From DTU080 sp050945315 (lineage in GTDB: Bacteria > Bacillota > Limnochordia > DTU080), in the NCBI GenBank assembly GCA_050945315.1, contig JBMNSS010000025.1, forward strand, positions 1 through 22,733: a stretch of DNA of 22,733 nt, in the 5' to 3' direction. The notes under the pieces were generated by a model that was given only the letters and a program-made list of their open reading frames with translations, made no database searches and was not told the DNA's origin. The position numbers were made by a program, and so were the translations under genes. Of this stretch, positions 1 to 7,742 are shown piece after piece (within the stretch, counting starts at the first letter, position 1; every line of letters starts with the position of its first letter).

Positions 1-1394
1 ACGATTACGCCATCATTGACGAGGCCCATCATCTGGAGAAGGTGGCCACCGATCTGTTGGGCGATGCCCTGAGTCAGTATTCTCTGTCACGGTTTTTGGG
101 TCGCTTGTATCGGCGAAGACAACGAGCCTCCAGCGGTGTATTGGCCAAGGTAGTCAATTTGACCAGTCAATGGTTGCTTGAGGATCGGCAACCCAATCGG
201 GCCGAGCAGGTGCTCTCGTTGATCGAGCACAACGTCTACCCGCTGCTGGCACAGTTCGAAGAGGCTGTACAAAGCTGTTTTGATGCCGCTCAGCTCTGGT
301 TGGGTGATCGGAGTACCCGTCGCATTTCAGGTGAGGGAGACTGGCATACACAAGTCGGTAAGCGGCTCTTTGCACTCGAAGGATTGCTCACTGAACTGAA
401 CAAGCATCTTCGGCGGCTGATCAGTGATGTCGCCCCGGTGCTGGAGGATGAACCGGGGGTGCGTACGGAGCTTGAGGCGCTCGCTCAACGGGGAGCGGTC
501 CTGGCCCAACTGGCGGACAGACTGGCTCACGCCCAAGGTGATGGCGAGGTCTTTTGGGTGGAACGACAGCGAGCGCGGGTGCGTGTGTTGGCTGCGTCCT
601 TAGACGTCGCTCCGGCCATGGAGGAGTGGATGAATCATCTTTCGGCCGCCGTTCTTACCTCGGCCACTCTCACCATCGACCGCAGCTTTGATTATATGAG
701 GTCGCGACTGGGTCTGAGCGAAGTCGAGTGCAAGGAACACATTATTCCTTCACCTTTCAATTATAAAGACCAAGTTCTCATCGCCGTTCCAAAAGACATC
801 CCGGATCCGAACGATCCCAGATACCCTCAGGCCCTGAGCGCAGCCTGCGCACGTTTCGTCGAAGCCAGCGGCGGGCGGGCGCTGCTACTTTTCACCTCTT
901 ACGCCATGCTCCGCTACGTTGCTCGTGCGCTTGAGCCTGTGAGTGAGCGGGAGGGTTGGCCGCTTCTTGTTCAGGGAGAGCAGAACCGCTCTTTCATGCT
1001 GAATGCCTTCCGCGACAGACCAAGCGTTTTGTTGGGCACGGACAGTTTCTGGGAGGGCGTGGATGTGCCCGGGAAGGCTCTGTCTTGTCTGATCATAGCC
1101 AAGCTGCCCTTTTTTGTGCCTGATGAGCCGATTGTGGAGGCTCGTCTGGAACTCCTGCGCCAAAGGGGATACGACCCTTTTTACAACTACTCTTTGCCTG
1201 ATGCGATTCTCAAGTTCAAACAGGGTTTCGGCCGACTAATCCGTACGGGCAGTGATCGCGGGGTGGTCGTAATCTGCGATCGACGTATTGTGACCCGTAA
1301 CTACGGCCAAGTCTTTTGGGCCTCGCTTCCTGAATGCGGGTCATATCAAGGGACTGTGGAAGAGGTAGCCTCCGCCATCCGTGAATGGCTGTAG
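1..1394 (+). CDS. dinG: DinG/XPD-family superfamily 2 DNA helicase, C-terminal part (5' end outside window)
   Basis: The reading frame is open from base 3 and runs to TAG at 1392-1394, so the N-terminus lies upstream of the window. The first visible codons give DYAIIDEAHH, the motif II (Walker B, DEAH) of XPD/DinG helicases. Further on come LTSATLTIDRS (motif III region, about 650-680), LLLFTSYAML (motif IV), GTDSFWEGVDVPG (motif V, about 1036-1074) and QGFGRLIRTG (motif VI, about 1222-1250). The motif V/VI pair with 'FWEGVD' and 'GRLIR' is diagnostic for this family of ATP-dependent 5'-3' helicases acting on damaged or structured DNA. The Fe-S cysteines and any N-terminal exonuclease domain would lie upstream and cannot be judged here. 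The next gene starts 61 bp downstream on the same strand. No frameshift is seen. Confidence 0.9.
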   Translation, partial: DYAIIDEAHHLEKVATDLLGDALSQYSLSRFLGRLYRRRQRASSGVLAKVVNLTSQWLLEDRQPNRAEQVLSLIEHNVYPLLAQFEEAVQSCFDAAQLWLGDRSTRRISGEGDWHTQVGKRLFALEGLLTELNKHLRRLISDVAPVLEDEPGVRTELEALAQRGAVLAQLADRLAHAQGDGEVFWVERQRARVRVLAASLDVAPAMEEWMNHLSAAVLTSATLTIDRSFDYMRSRLGLSEVECKEHIIPSPFNYKDQVLIAVPKDIPDPNDPRYPQALSAACARFVEASGGRALLLFTSYAMLRYVARALEPVSEREGWPLLVQGEQNRSFMLNAFRDRPSVLLGTDSFWEGVDVPGKALSCLIIAKLPFFVPDEPIVEARLELLRQRGYDPFYNYSLPDAILKFKQGFGRLIRTGSDRGVVVICDRRIVTRNYGQVFWASLPECGSYQGTVEEVASAIREWL

Positions 1395-1455
1395 ACATCC
1401 GTCGTTCTTCCCGGGCATATGCATTATCGAAGGCTGCATCGGGAGGATGACGCGG

Positions 1456-2244
1456 ATGGTCTTATATCTCAGCCGAAAGAGGGCTCTGATCTTCTTTTTT
1501 GTGGTTGGGGGACTGGTCGCGGCGGGGTTGTTCACAGCGCTGCAGCCCGCAGTTCAGGTAGTGGCCCTGTTGACCAATCGCCTTGTTCCCATCTACAAAG
1601 TCGATGTTCCCGGCCGGAAGATCGCTTTTTCTTTTGATGCCACATGGGGTACCGAGCAGACCGATCAACTGCTGAGCATCTTGCGCGAAAACGACGTCAA
1701 GACCACCTTTTTTTTGGCGGGAAACTGGGTGGAGAGCAACCCTGACTATGTGCGCAAGATCGCCGCCGCTGGTCACGAGATCGGGAACCACAGCTATGCC
1801 CACGCCCATATGAATTCGCTCACACCCGAACAGATCGAGGCTGATCTGCGCAAGAACCACGACCTGCTCTTGCAGCTGACCGGCCGCAAATGTGATCTGT
1901 TTCGCCCCCCGTTCGGAGAGTACAGCAATAAGCTCATCGAAGTGGCCAAGAAACTGGGATACCACACCGTGCAGTGGTCGATTGATTCGCTCGATTGGAA
2001 GGATGTGAGTGCGGACTTCATGGTCGAGCGTGTCTTGCGCGCCGAGTCCGGTGACATTGTGCTTTTTCACAATGCGGGAAAGAATACGCCTGAGGCTGTG
2101 GCCAGATTGCTTCCCGAGTTGAAACGACGCGGGTTTTCGGTAGTTCCCGTAGGCGAGCTGATCTTCAAGGACGGATACTTCGTGGAGCGCCATTCCGGTG
2201 TGCAAAGACAGCTTCCCCGGACTGAAAAGGAGCCGATACCATGA
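1456..2244 (+). CDS. PdaB/YbaN-like polysaccharide deacetylase-family protein, membrane anchored
   Basis: I chose ATG 1456 because GGGAGG (1441-1446) sits 9 nt upstream; the frame stays open back to GTG 1381, but that start would overlap dinG. This gives 262 aa, close to the PdaB family length. Residues 9-29 are a hydrophobic signal or anchor. The NodB-type fold follows: SFDATWG (D61, motif 1 as in PdaB), NHSYAH (H112 and H116, metal ligands), RPPFG (150-154), SIDSLDW (D180) and LFHN (H205). Family knowledge: PdaB-type proteins are made during sporulation and act on spore peptidoglycan, forming or maintaining muramic-lactam cortex; substrate here is inferred. The second motif-1 Asp of classic deacetylases is replaced by the 'ATWG' form usual for this subfamily. 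The gene overlaps the next one by ATGA, so the two are probably translationally coupled. Confidence 0.85.
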   Translation: MVLYLSRKRALIFFFVVGGLVAAGLFTALQPAVQVVALLTNRLVPIYKVDVPGRKIAFSFDATWGTEQTDQLLSILRENDVKTTFFLAGNWVESNPDYVRKIAAAGHEIGNHSYAHAHMNSLTPEQIEADLRKNHDLLLQLTGRKCDLFRPPFGEYSNKLIEVAKKLGYHTVQWSIDSLDWKDVSADFMVERVLRAESGDIVLFHNAGKNTPEAVARLLPELKRRGFSVVPVGELIFKDGYFVERHSGVQRQLPRTEKEPIP

Positions 2245-3029
2245 AGGTGATTCTCATCAGACCGTGGCAGGCGCGATTGATCATGGCACTGGCCTTTGCT
2301 CTATTCTTGGCCGGGGGTTACCATCTGGCCGTTCCCTCGCCGATGATGCCGGCCTTGGGGCCTCCACCAAAGGATGAACCTCTTTTTTCCGTTCCCAACG
2401 CCGAGGGTCTGGTCGGATTGGCAGTCAACGTGGATTGGGGCAGTGATCATCTGCCTTCGATGCTCGATCAGTTCCGCCAAGCAGACGCCAAAGTAACTTT
2501 TTTTCTCACCGGGCGTTGGGCGGAACAGAACACCGAGTTGGCCCGCCTTCTTGTGGAAGACGGACATGAGGTAGGCAATCACGGCCTCAGCCATGTCCAT
2601 CCGAAACAACTGGATGAACGGCAGCTGGCTGAACACATCGAGAAGAACCAACAAGTGCTGGAGTCAATTGTCGGGAAGGTGAGCCAACTCTACGCTCCTC
2701 CGTACGGAGAGTGGGATCGACGCCTTGTGCGTCAGGTGGCCGCCTTGGGTTACCGAACAGTGCTGTGGACTCTGGATACAATAGATTGGCAAGACCCTCC
2801 GCCGGAGCGGATCTTGCAGCGGGTCTTGCCGAAAGTGCAGTCGGGCCATATCATCCTGATGCATCCGACCGCCACCACGGTGCGGGCCCTTCCTCAGCTG
2901 TTGCGAGGACTGGAGGAGAAAGGCTTGCGGGCGGTGACGCTCTCCACCATGTTGGCAGCTTCGGAGGGCCAACCTCAAGATGAGCTCAGCATATCCCGGA
3001 TCACGGCCCAACAGCCGGGATCTTCCTGA
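2241..3029 (+). CDS. ylxY: YlxY-like sporulation protein, deacetylase fold with altered catalytic motif
   Basis: 262 aa, ATG 2241 overlapping the previous TGA, with AAGGAG (2226-2231) upstream. A signal or anchor segment covers about residues 11-30. The NodB-like fold shows AVNVDWG (62-67), NHGLSH (H114, H118), APPYGEWD (about 152-159), DTIDWQ (D182) and ILMHPT (H208). The motif-1 position normally holding the catalytic Asp is Asn63 and the motif-3 Arg is Ala152. Both changes are typical of YlxY, so deacetylase activity is doubtful. In Bacillus, ylxY sits directly before mlpA; here a minus-strand GH18 gene separates them. Its 3' end overlaps that gene by 55 bp. Recognition as YlxY rests on the NVxWG and DTIDWQ motifs and on synteny. 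The exact biological role of YlxY is not known to me. Confidence 0.82.
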   Translation: MKVILIRPWQARLIMALAFALFLAGGYHLAVPSPMMPALGPPPKDEPLFSVPNAEGLVGLAVNVDWGSDHLPSMLDQFRQADAKVTFFLTGRWAEQNTELARLLVEDGHEVGNHGLSHVHPKQLDERQLAEHIEKNQQVLESIVGKVSQLYAPPYGEWDRRLVRQVAALGYRTVLWTLDTIDWQDPPPERILQRVLPKVQSGHIILMHPTATTVRALPQLLRGLEEKGLRAVTLSTMLAASEGQPQDELSISRITAQQPGSS

Positions 3030-4291
3030 CCCAGTCGCCACAGGCTGATCCCTCCGAGTTGATACTTCTGCACGAGTTCCAGTTTGTAGCTCAGGCTTTG
3101 CCGGTTCTCAAACCAGATTTGCCTTCCGTCGCCATAGCGGATGTAGGGAACCTTGGCCTTGGAGTCCCACAACACTGGTGCTTTGTACCGATCAGCGATG
3201 TTCATGGCTGCCTGATACGTCACGGCGCGTCCTTCTCCGTGCCTGGGCCAGTCGTATCCGTAGTTGGCTATGCCGAGGACAATCTTGTGACGGGGTACAC
3301 CGGCGCTCAAAGCATAGCGAATGACATCTTCCACCCAAGATACAGAGGCTATAGGCCCCGGAGCTCCTCCGCTCCAGTGCTCGTCATAGGTCATGAGCAT
3401 GATCTGGTCGGTATAGCGACTCAAGAACGCGTAATCGAAGGCCCCTGACCATGAATCGTTAGGTAATTCACGCGTCTTGGAGGGAACTGCTATTGTGACC
3501 TCGAACCCAACAGGGTGAAGAACCTCATAGAGTTCCCGCATAAAGGCGTTGAGATGGTTCCGGTCAGCAGGACGAACCATTTCGAAGTCTATGTGCACAC
3601 CACTCATGTTCCAGGCCTTGAGAACCTCAAGGATATTGTGGACCAGCCGCTGTCTGGCGGTCGGGTTTGAGAGCAGCTGGTGGGCCAGTGTGGAGCTGAA
3701 ATTCCCGCGACCTTTGGTGTCAAGGGCTGTGTTATGAATCAGGGCATACGTGCGAAGTCCTCTCTCACCGGCGTATCTTAGGGCAGCCGCAATGTCCTGG
3801 GTGTCAAAAGACGCGACCAAATCGCCGGTGGCCGTGACCTCCCAGGTCCACGGGCTGATCGCCGTCAACACTTCGTCGTTGGCTCGCAGCGACGGGAAGG
3901 ACGGCAGACGACTGTCCGAGACATAGTAGCCTAAAACGGTATACGGCATCTGCCGACCGGGAGTCTGCCGGCTGGCCGGCATGACCGTAAAGGCGGTAAC
4001 ATAGCCCACTTCGCCCGATGACAGACGGATTTGGTACCAGCTGCCGTCGCGTTTGAGTATCTCAACATAGTCACCCCGTCGTAGCTCGGCGATGCTTTCC
4101 CGACTTCCGACGGCGTCGTAGACGACGACAACGTTGCCTGTGACTACACCCAGACTGTTGTCGGAGGTGCTTTCGGTGACCTGCGATGCGGGAGGATCCG
4201 CCGATCTTCGAGCAAGCGGCATTTCGCCCCCGAGCAGGCTGGAGAAATACAGTGCTAAAGATATGAGTGTAACCAGAGCTCCTTGAAACAC
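2975..4291 (-). CDS. SH3-like plus GH18 spore/cell-wall hydrolase (YaaH/YdhD-type)
   Basis: The start is GTG at 4291 because AAAGGAGG (4305-4298) sits 6 nt upstream of it; the longest open frame begins at GTG 4312. The protein is 438 aa. Residues 4-22 are a signal or anchor. A bacterial SH3-like domain follows (about 47-105: VVTGNVVVVYDAVGS ... LSSGEVGYVTAF). A glycoside hydrolase 18 domain covers about 115-435, with the catalytic strand SGVHIDFE (D235, E237), the MLMTYDEHW strand and a closing GGISLWRLGQEDP. Spore GH18 proteins of the YaaH/SleL group cleave cortex muramic-lactam glycan during germination; they often use LysM rather than SH3 for targeting. It is convergent with ylxY and overlaps it by 55 bp. 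No convincing sporulation promoter was seen upstream. Confidence 0.85.
   Translation of the reverse strand: MFQGALVTLISLALYFSSLLGGEMPLARRSADPPASQVTESTSDNSLGVVTGNVVVVYDAVGSRESIAELRRGDYVEILKRDGSWYQIRLSSGEVGYVTAFTVMPASRQTPGRQMPYTVLGYYVSDSRLPSFPSLRANDEVLTAISPWTWEVTATGDLVASFDTQDIAAALRYAGERGLRTYALIHNTALDTKGRGNFSSTLAHQLLSNPTARQRLVHNILEVLKAWNMSGVHIDFEMVRPADRNHLNAFMRELYEVLHPVGFEVTIAVPSKTRELPNDSWSGAFDYAFLSRYTDQIMLMTYDEHWSGGAPGPIASVSWVEDVIRYALSAGVPRHKIVLGIANYGYDWPRHGEGRAVTYQAAMNIADRYKAPVLWDSKAKVPYIRYGDGRQIWFENRQSLSYKLELVQKYQLGGISLWRLGQEDPGCWAVIRDMLSSS
2993..3021. terminator. Inverted repeat inside the convergent overlap, terminator-like
   Basis: ATCCCGG (2993-2999) and CCGGGAT (3015-3021) form a 7-bp perfect stem with a 15-nt loop. 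It lies inside the tail-to-tail overlap of ylxY and the GH18 gene, where a bidirectional terminator would be expected. There is no T-run on either side, so intrinsic termination is unproven. Confidence 0.3.
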
Positions 4292-4456
4292 CGCCTGCCT
4301 CCTTTGTCTCACACGCCATACAGTAGGCGGCGAGGAAGCCCCGAAAAGGCATGGGCTCTTATGACGCTTCTTCTTTGAAAAAGGAGCAGTCCCTTTGAAC
4401 AGAATTGTGTAGCCCCGGTAGAAGCTGGTTGTGAACGTATGGACTCTGTTTCAACC

Positions 4457-4486
4457 TTTACACGGTCCCTTACGCGTCTCTATAAT
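4457..4486 (+). promoter_or_regulatory. Candidate sigma-A promoter for the mlpA-dut-ymxH-dapB cluster
   Basis: TTTACA (4457-4462) lies 18 bp before a perfect TATAAT (4481-4486). It sits about 48 bp upstream of the mlpA start, in the only non-coding gap between divergent genes. This fits a vegetative promoter driving the whole plus-strand cluster. Confidence 0.6.
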
Positions 4487-4533
4487 GAGTTGTGGCTTGT
4501 TTCGCAAGTCCAATGAGCGGGAGGAGTCGCTGA

Positions 4534-5793
4534 TTGTATCGTAAGACAACTCTGGACAACGGTGTCCGTGTGGTTACTGAACACATCCCGTACGTGAGGT
4601 CGGTGACTCTTGGCTTCTGGTTTCAGACAGGCTCCCGGGATGAAGATGCCGACAACAATGGGATTTCTCATTTTATTGAACATATGGTTTTTAAAGGTAC
4701 CAAGACCTGCACCGCCAGGGAGATCGCCGAGATCATAGATGCCGCAGGCGGGCAACTCAATGCATTCACCGGCAAGGAACACACGTGTTTTTATGTCCGT
4801 GTTTTAGACGAGCACCTGCGCTTAGGCCTGCGGGTTTTGTCCGACATGGTTACAGACTCCTGTTTCAACGAGTGTGAGATGAAAAAAGAAAAGGGCGTCG
4901 TCATTGAAGAGATCCGAATGTATGAGGACTGCCCTGACGAAGTAGTGCACGACATGTTAGCCGGTGCGGTTCTTGCCGGACACCCCCTGGGCAAGAGGAT
5001 CCTGGGAACGGAAGAGATCATCGCCGGCCTCGATCGCGACGCGGTGATCGAGCACATGAGAAAACACTACACGGCCGGCAACCTTGTGGTAGCGGCGGCC
5101 GGAAACGTGACGCATGAGCAGGTCGTGGAGTTGGTCGGCGAGTTTTTGGGGAACATGTCAGGCGAGGCGACTCCGTTTTCGGAGGCTACCACTTGTGTCA
5201 AGCCCCGTAGCCGGGTTCGCACCAAGGACACCGAGCAAGTCCATCTTTGTCTGGGAACGCTCGGTGTGGGCAGGCGCAGCGAGCAGCGTTACGCCCTTTA
5301 CGTGCTTGATGCGGCCTTTGGCGGAGGGATGAGCTCGCGGCTCTTTCAGGAGCTGCGCGAAGAGCGCGGGCTGGTGTATGCGACTTATTCGTATCACACG
5401 CTTTTCCAGGATACAGGTCTGTTTTCCATCTATGCCGGGTGCGGGCCCGGCAATGTGACGCATGTCATCGAGTTTGCACAGGCCGAGTGTGACAGGCTTG
5501 TGAAACATGGGTTTAACGATCTCGAACTCCATCGAGCGAAAGAGCAGCTGAAAGGATCGCTGATGTTGAGTCTGGAAAGCACGGCGAATCGCATGAGCCG
5601 TCTGGCCAAAAGTGAGCTTTTGGACGGAGTGTTTTTGACTCCGGATGAGCTGATAGCACGGATTGACGCCGTTACCCCGTCGCAGGTCCACGCCATCGCG
5701 GAAGAGATTCTGGGCAACGATCAACGGGTTACGGTAGCCATCGGCCCTATCGAGGCCTCTTCCGTGGGCATTGAAGAAGTGACTGAGGAGTAG
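4534..5793 (+). CDS. mlpA: M16-family zinc metalloprotease (MlpA/YmxG)
   Basis: 419 aa, TTG start at 4534 with GGGAGGAG (4519-4526) 7 nt upstream. It carries the inverted zinc motif HFIEH (H46, E49, H50), the downstream acidic ligand region VVIEEIRMYED (E125 or E126) and the M16 second-domain signature GGGMSSRLFQELREERGLVYA. A complete two-lobed M16B peptidase of about 410 aa is the usual size for this family. In Bacillus the orthologue lies between ylxY and ymxH and is a non-essential processing peptidase. It appears to be the first gene of the long plus-strand cluster, just after a good sigma-A promoter, and dut follows after 7 bp. No key residue is missing. Confidence 0.92.
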   Translation: MYRKTTLDNGVRVVTEHIPYVRSVTLGFWFQTGSRDEDADNNGISHFIEHMVFKGTKTCTAREIAEIIDAAGGQLNAFTGKEHTCFYVRVLDEHLRLGLRVLSDMVTDSCFNECEMKKEKGVVIEEIRMYEDCPDEVVHDMLAGAVLAGHPLGKRILGTEEIIAGLDRDAVIEHMRKHYTAGNLVVAAAGNVTHEQVVELVGEFLGNMSGEATPFSEATTCVKPRSRVRTKDTEQVHLCLGTLGVGRRSEQRYALYVLDAAFGGGMSSRLFQELREERGLVYATYSYHTLFQDTGLFSIYAGCGPGNVTHVIEFAQAECDRLVKHGFNDLELHRAKEQLKGSLMLSLESTANRMSRLAKSELLDGVFLTPDELIARIDAVTPSQVHAIAEEILGNDQRVTVAIGPIEASSVGIEEVTEE

Positions 5794-5800
5794 CCAGTTT

Positions 5801-6253
5801 ATGCAACGTGAAATAGAGGTAAAGGTCAAACGAGTCGGGGTAGGGCACGTCAAGTTGCCTGAGTATCAAACACCCGGGGCTGCCGGACTGGATCTGGCAG
5901 CCAACATCCCTGCGCCCGTAACCCTCGAGGCAGGTTCTCGCCGGCCGATTCCGACCGGCATAGCCATCCAGATCCCGACGCGGAGCATTATGGGGCTTGT
6001 CTTTGCCCGCAGTGGGCTTGCTGCCCGTGCCGGTATCAATTTGGCCAATGGTGTGGGAGTCATTGACTCCGATTACATAGGTGAGATCATTTGTGTGCTC
6101 CAGAACAATGGCGACCAACCTTATGTGGTGCAACCCGGTGATCGGATTGCACAGTTGGTCTTCGTGCCCTTGGTCGTGGCCGAATTGCGGGAGGTGGAGC
6201 ATCTGGAATCGACTGAGCGCGGATGCGGAGGGTTTGGCTCTACAGGAGTATAG
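5801..6253 (+). CDS. dut: dUTP diphosphatase (trimeric dUTPase)
   Basis: 150 aa, ATG 5801, seven bases after mlpA and probably translated by coupling; GAGGAG overlaps the mlpA stop region. All five dUTPase motifs are present in order: AGLDLAAN, RSGLAARAGI, NGVGVIDSDYIGEI, GDRIAQLVF and RGCGGFGSTG, the last at the C-terminus as expected for the P-loop-like arm. The enzyme hydrolyses dUTP to dUMP and diphosphate, preventing uracil incorporation and supplying dTMP synthesis. It is a housekeeping gene. The Bacillus version of this cluster has no dut here; an insertion at this place is, to my recollection, common in Clostridia. Confidence 0.97.
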   Translation: MQREIEVKVKRVGVGHVKLPEYQTPGAAGLDLAANIPAPVTLEAGSRRPIPTGIAIQIPTRSIMGLVFARSGLAARAGINLANGVGVIDSDYIGEIICVLQNNGDQPYVVQPGDRIAQLVFVPLVVAELREVEHLESTERGCGGFGSTGV

Positions 6254-6309
6254 TCAGTGCTCGATCGGCATAAGGTGCAGTAGACAACTCGTTTTTCGGT
6301 GGTGACAGC

Positions 6310-6741
6310 ATGCGCTACTCCGAGCTGATGGGCAAAGAGATCGTCGACGTTTCGGCGGGTACGCGGCTGGGGTTGGTAGCGGGCACTGACTTGGTGATTG
6401 ATACGCTCACCGGTTCTTTGGAAGCCTTGGTGGTTTTCCGGCGCTCCGGTTGGTTTTCGGTTCATGAGATCACCGTGCCGTGGCACGGCGTCAAGAAAGT
6501 CGGTAAGGATATGATCATCGTGGATATCAGTGCGGCTACTGAGCCGTTGACGAGCCATTCCACCGTGTCCGAGGTCAGGAGGACTCGCCATTTCGTGCCC
6601 GGTGTGAGCGTCGATCCCGGTGATTCCGATGACTCCGCGACGGCATCCCTATCGGTTGACACTGAAGAGCCGGATTCCACGTCCGTTGAACTGGCGACGG
6701 ACAAGAACAGAAGACATTTTTGGCGGCGCAGAGAAGGCTAG
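6310..6741 (+). CDS. ymxH: YlmC/YmxH-type PRC-barrel protein with extended acidic C-terminal tail
   Basis: 143 aa, ATG 6310 after a weak GGTGGTGA. Residues 1 to about 80 form the PRC-barrel fold typical of YlmC/YmxH (MRYSELMGKEIVDVSAGTRL start, internal TGSLEALVV and HEITVPWHGVKKVGKDMIIV). Bacillus YmxH and YlmC are about 80-85 aa, so roughly 60 residues are extra. The extension is rich in Asp, Glu, Ser and Thr (DPGDSDDSATASLS, DTEEPDSTSVE) and ends in a basic patch RRHFWRRREG. YlmC/YmxH proteins are sporulation-associated but have no firm biochemical role. Position between dut and dapB matches synteny with mlpA-ymxH-spoVF. The extended tail is probably disordered. Confidence 0.85.
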   Translation: MRYSELMGKEIVDVSAGTRLGLVAGTDLVIDTLTGSLEALVVFRRSGWFSVHEITVPWHGVKKVGKDMIIVDISAATEPLTSHSTVSEVRRTRHFVPGVSVDPGDSDDSATASLSVDTEEPDSTSVELATDKNRRHFWRRREG

Positions 6742-6793
6742 ATTCTCTCGCTGTGCCACAGGAATGGACAAGTCGGTCAGAGAGGTGCTGAAT

Positions 6794-7600
6794 ATGGCGT
6801 TACGAGTTCTCGTCTCCGGAGCTGGCGGAAAGATGGGACGGGAAGTGGTCAAAGCCGTGCACGGTGCTCCGGATATGGAGCTCGTGGGTGCAGTGGATCC
6901 GGGATATGAAGGTGAGAGTGTCGCTGCATTGGCGGGGATAGAGGGAATCTCTCTGTCCGTGCACGCTGATCTTGGACAGGCTTTGGCGACTCGGCGTCCC
7001 GATGCGGTGGTGGATTTCACGGCCCCCAAGGCAGTCATGGCCAATGCGCGGATCGTCTTGGGGGCCGGCGTTGATCTGGTGATCGGCACTACGGGACTGA
7101 GCAGCGATGATCTGCTTGAACTCGACGAGCGGGCTCGATCCCGGGATTTGGGGGTCGTCCACGCTCCGAACTTCGCTTTGGGCGCCGTGCTGATGATGCG
7201 CTTTGCACGTGAGGCAGCCCGTTTTTTTCAGGATGTGGAGATCATTGAGCTTCATCATGATCAGAAAAAAGACGCTCCGTCGGGTACGGCCATCAAGACC
7301 GCAGAGATGATCTGTGAAGCGTGGCAGGGCGAACGCGGTCGAAATGCCGCAGTGAGCGAAGAACTGGTGGACGGTGCACGGGGCGGGGATTTTCAGGGAA
7401 TCCATATCCACAGCGTGCGCTTGCCCGGGCTTGTGGCGCATCAGGAAGTTCTTTTCGGCGGATTGGGGCAGACGTTGAGCATCAGGCACGACTCCATGAG
7501 CAGAGAGTCTTTTATGCCCGGTGTCTTGCTGGCTCTGAGTCGAGTAGGCAACATTCGGGGACTGGTATACGGTTTGGAGCATTTGCTTTTTGACAGCTAA
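6794..7600 (+). CDS. dapB: 4-hydroxy-tetrahydrodipicolinate reductase
   Basis: ATG 6794 is chosen because GAGAGGTG (6780-6787) lies 6 nt upstream and the protein then begins MALRVLVSGAGGKMG, directly at the nucleotide-binding strand. The longer open frame back to 6620 only overlaps ymxH. At 268 aa it has normal family length. Visible motifs are SGAGGKMG (NAD(P)H binding), ELHHDQKKDAPSGTA (catalytic His pair, Lys and substrate-binding DAPSGTA) and the C-terminal SRESFMPGVLLALS. DapB reduces the DapA product for lysine and diaminopimelate synthesis. It uses the same intermediate that DpaA/DpaB, encoded next, oxidise to dipicolinate, so this gene pair marks the metabolic branch point. Confidence 0.95.
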   Translation: MALRVLVSGAGGKMGREVVKAVHGAPDMELVGAVDPGYEGESVAALAGIEGISLSVHADLGQALATRRPDAVVDFTAPKAVMANARIVLGAGVDLVIGTTGLSSDDLLELDERARSRDLGVVHAPNFALGAVLMMRFAREAARFFQDVEIIELHHDQKKDAPSGTAIKTAEMICEAWQGERGRNAAVSEELVDGARGGDFQGIHIHSVRLPGLVAHQEVLFGGLGQTLSIRHDSMSRESFMPGVLLALSRVGNIRGLVYGLEHLLFDS

Positions 7601-7623
7601 GATCATCCCTCAGGCAGACAAGC

Positions 7624-7650
7624 ACCGCCTCCGGAGCCAGACATATATTA
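7624..7650 (+). promoter_or_regulatory. Candidate sigma-K (mother-cell) promoter for dpaA-dpaB
   Basis: CATATATTA at 7642-7650 matches the sigma-K -10 consensus CATANNNTA at every fixed position. AC at 7624-7625 gives the -35 element with a 16-bp spacer. It lies in the 142-bp gap between dapB and dpaA, about 93 bp before the dpaA start. Bacillus spoVF (dpaAB) is known to be transcribed by sigma-K, which makes the location persuasive. A sigma-E reading (CATATATT against CATACANT) has a poorer -35. Confidence 0.6.
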
Positions 7651-7742
7651 CTAGCAGCCGTGAGGGCGTGAACGTCGCAGCGGCGATGAAGAGTAGATCC
7701 AGCGATCCGCCAAGCCTGCGCATTTGTGGAGGGGGAGGCACG

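Noticed and set aside
1415..1446. GCATA with CAT 17 bp later, sigma-G-like, before the PdaB-like gene
   Set aside because: The -10 (CATCGGG) matches only the first three bases.
1462..2205. 247-codon open frame on the minus strand
   Set aside because: Antisense shadow of the PdaB-like gene, with no family resemblance.
4317..4324. CATACAGT, a perfect sigma-E -10 match on the plus strand upstream of mlpA
   Set aside because: No sigma-E -35 at the right distance, it lies over 200 bp from mlpA and a good sigma-A promoter is closer.
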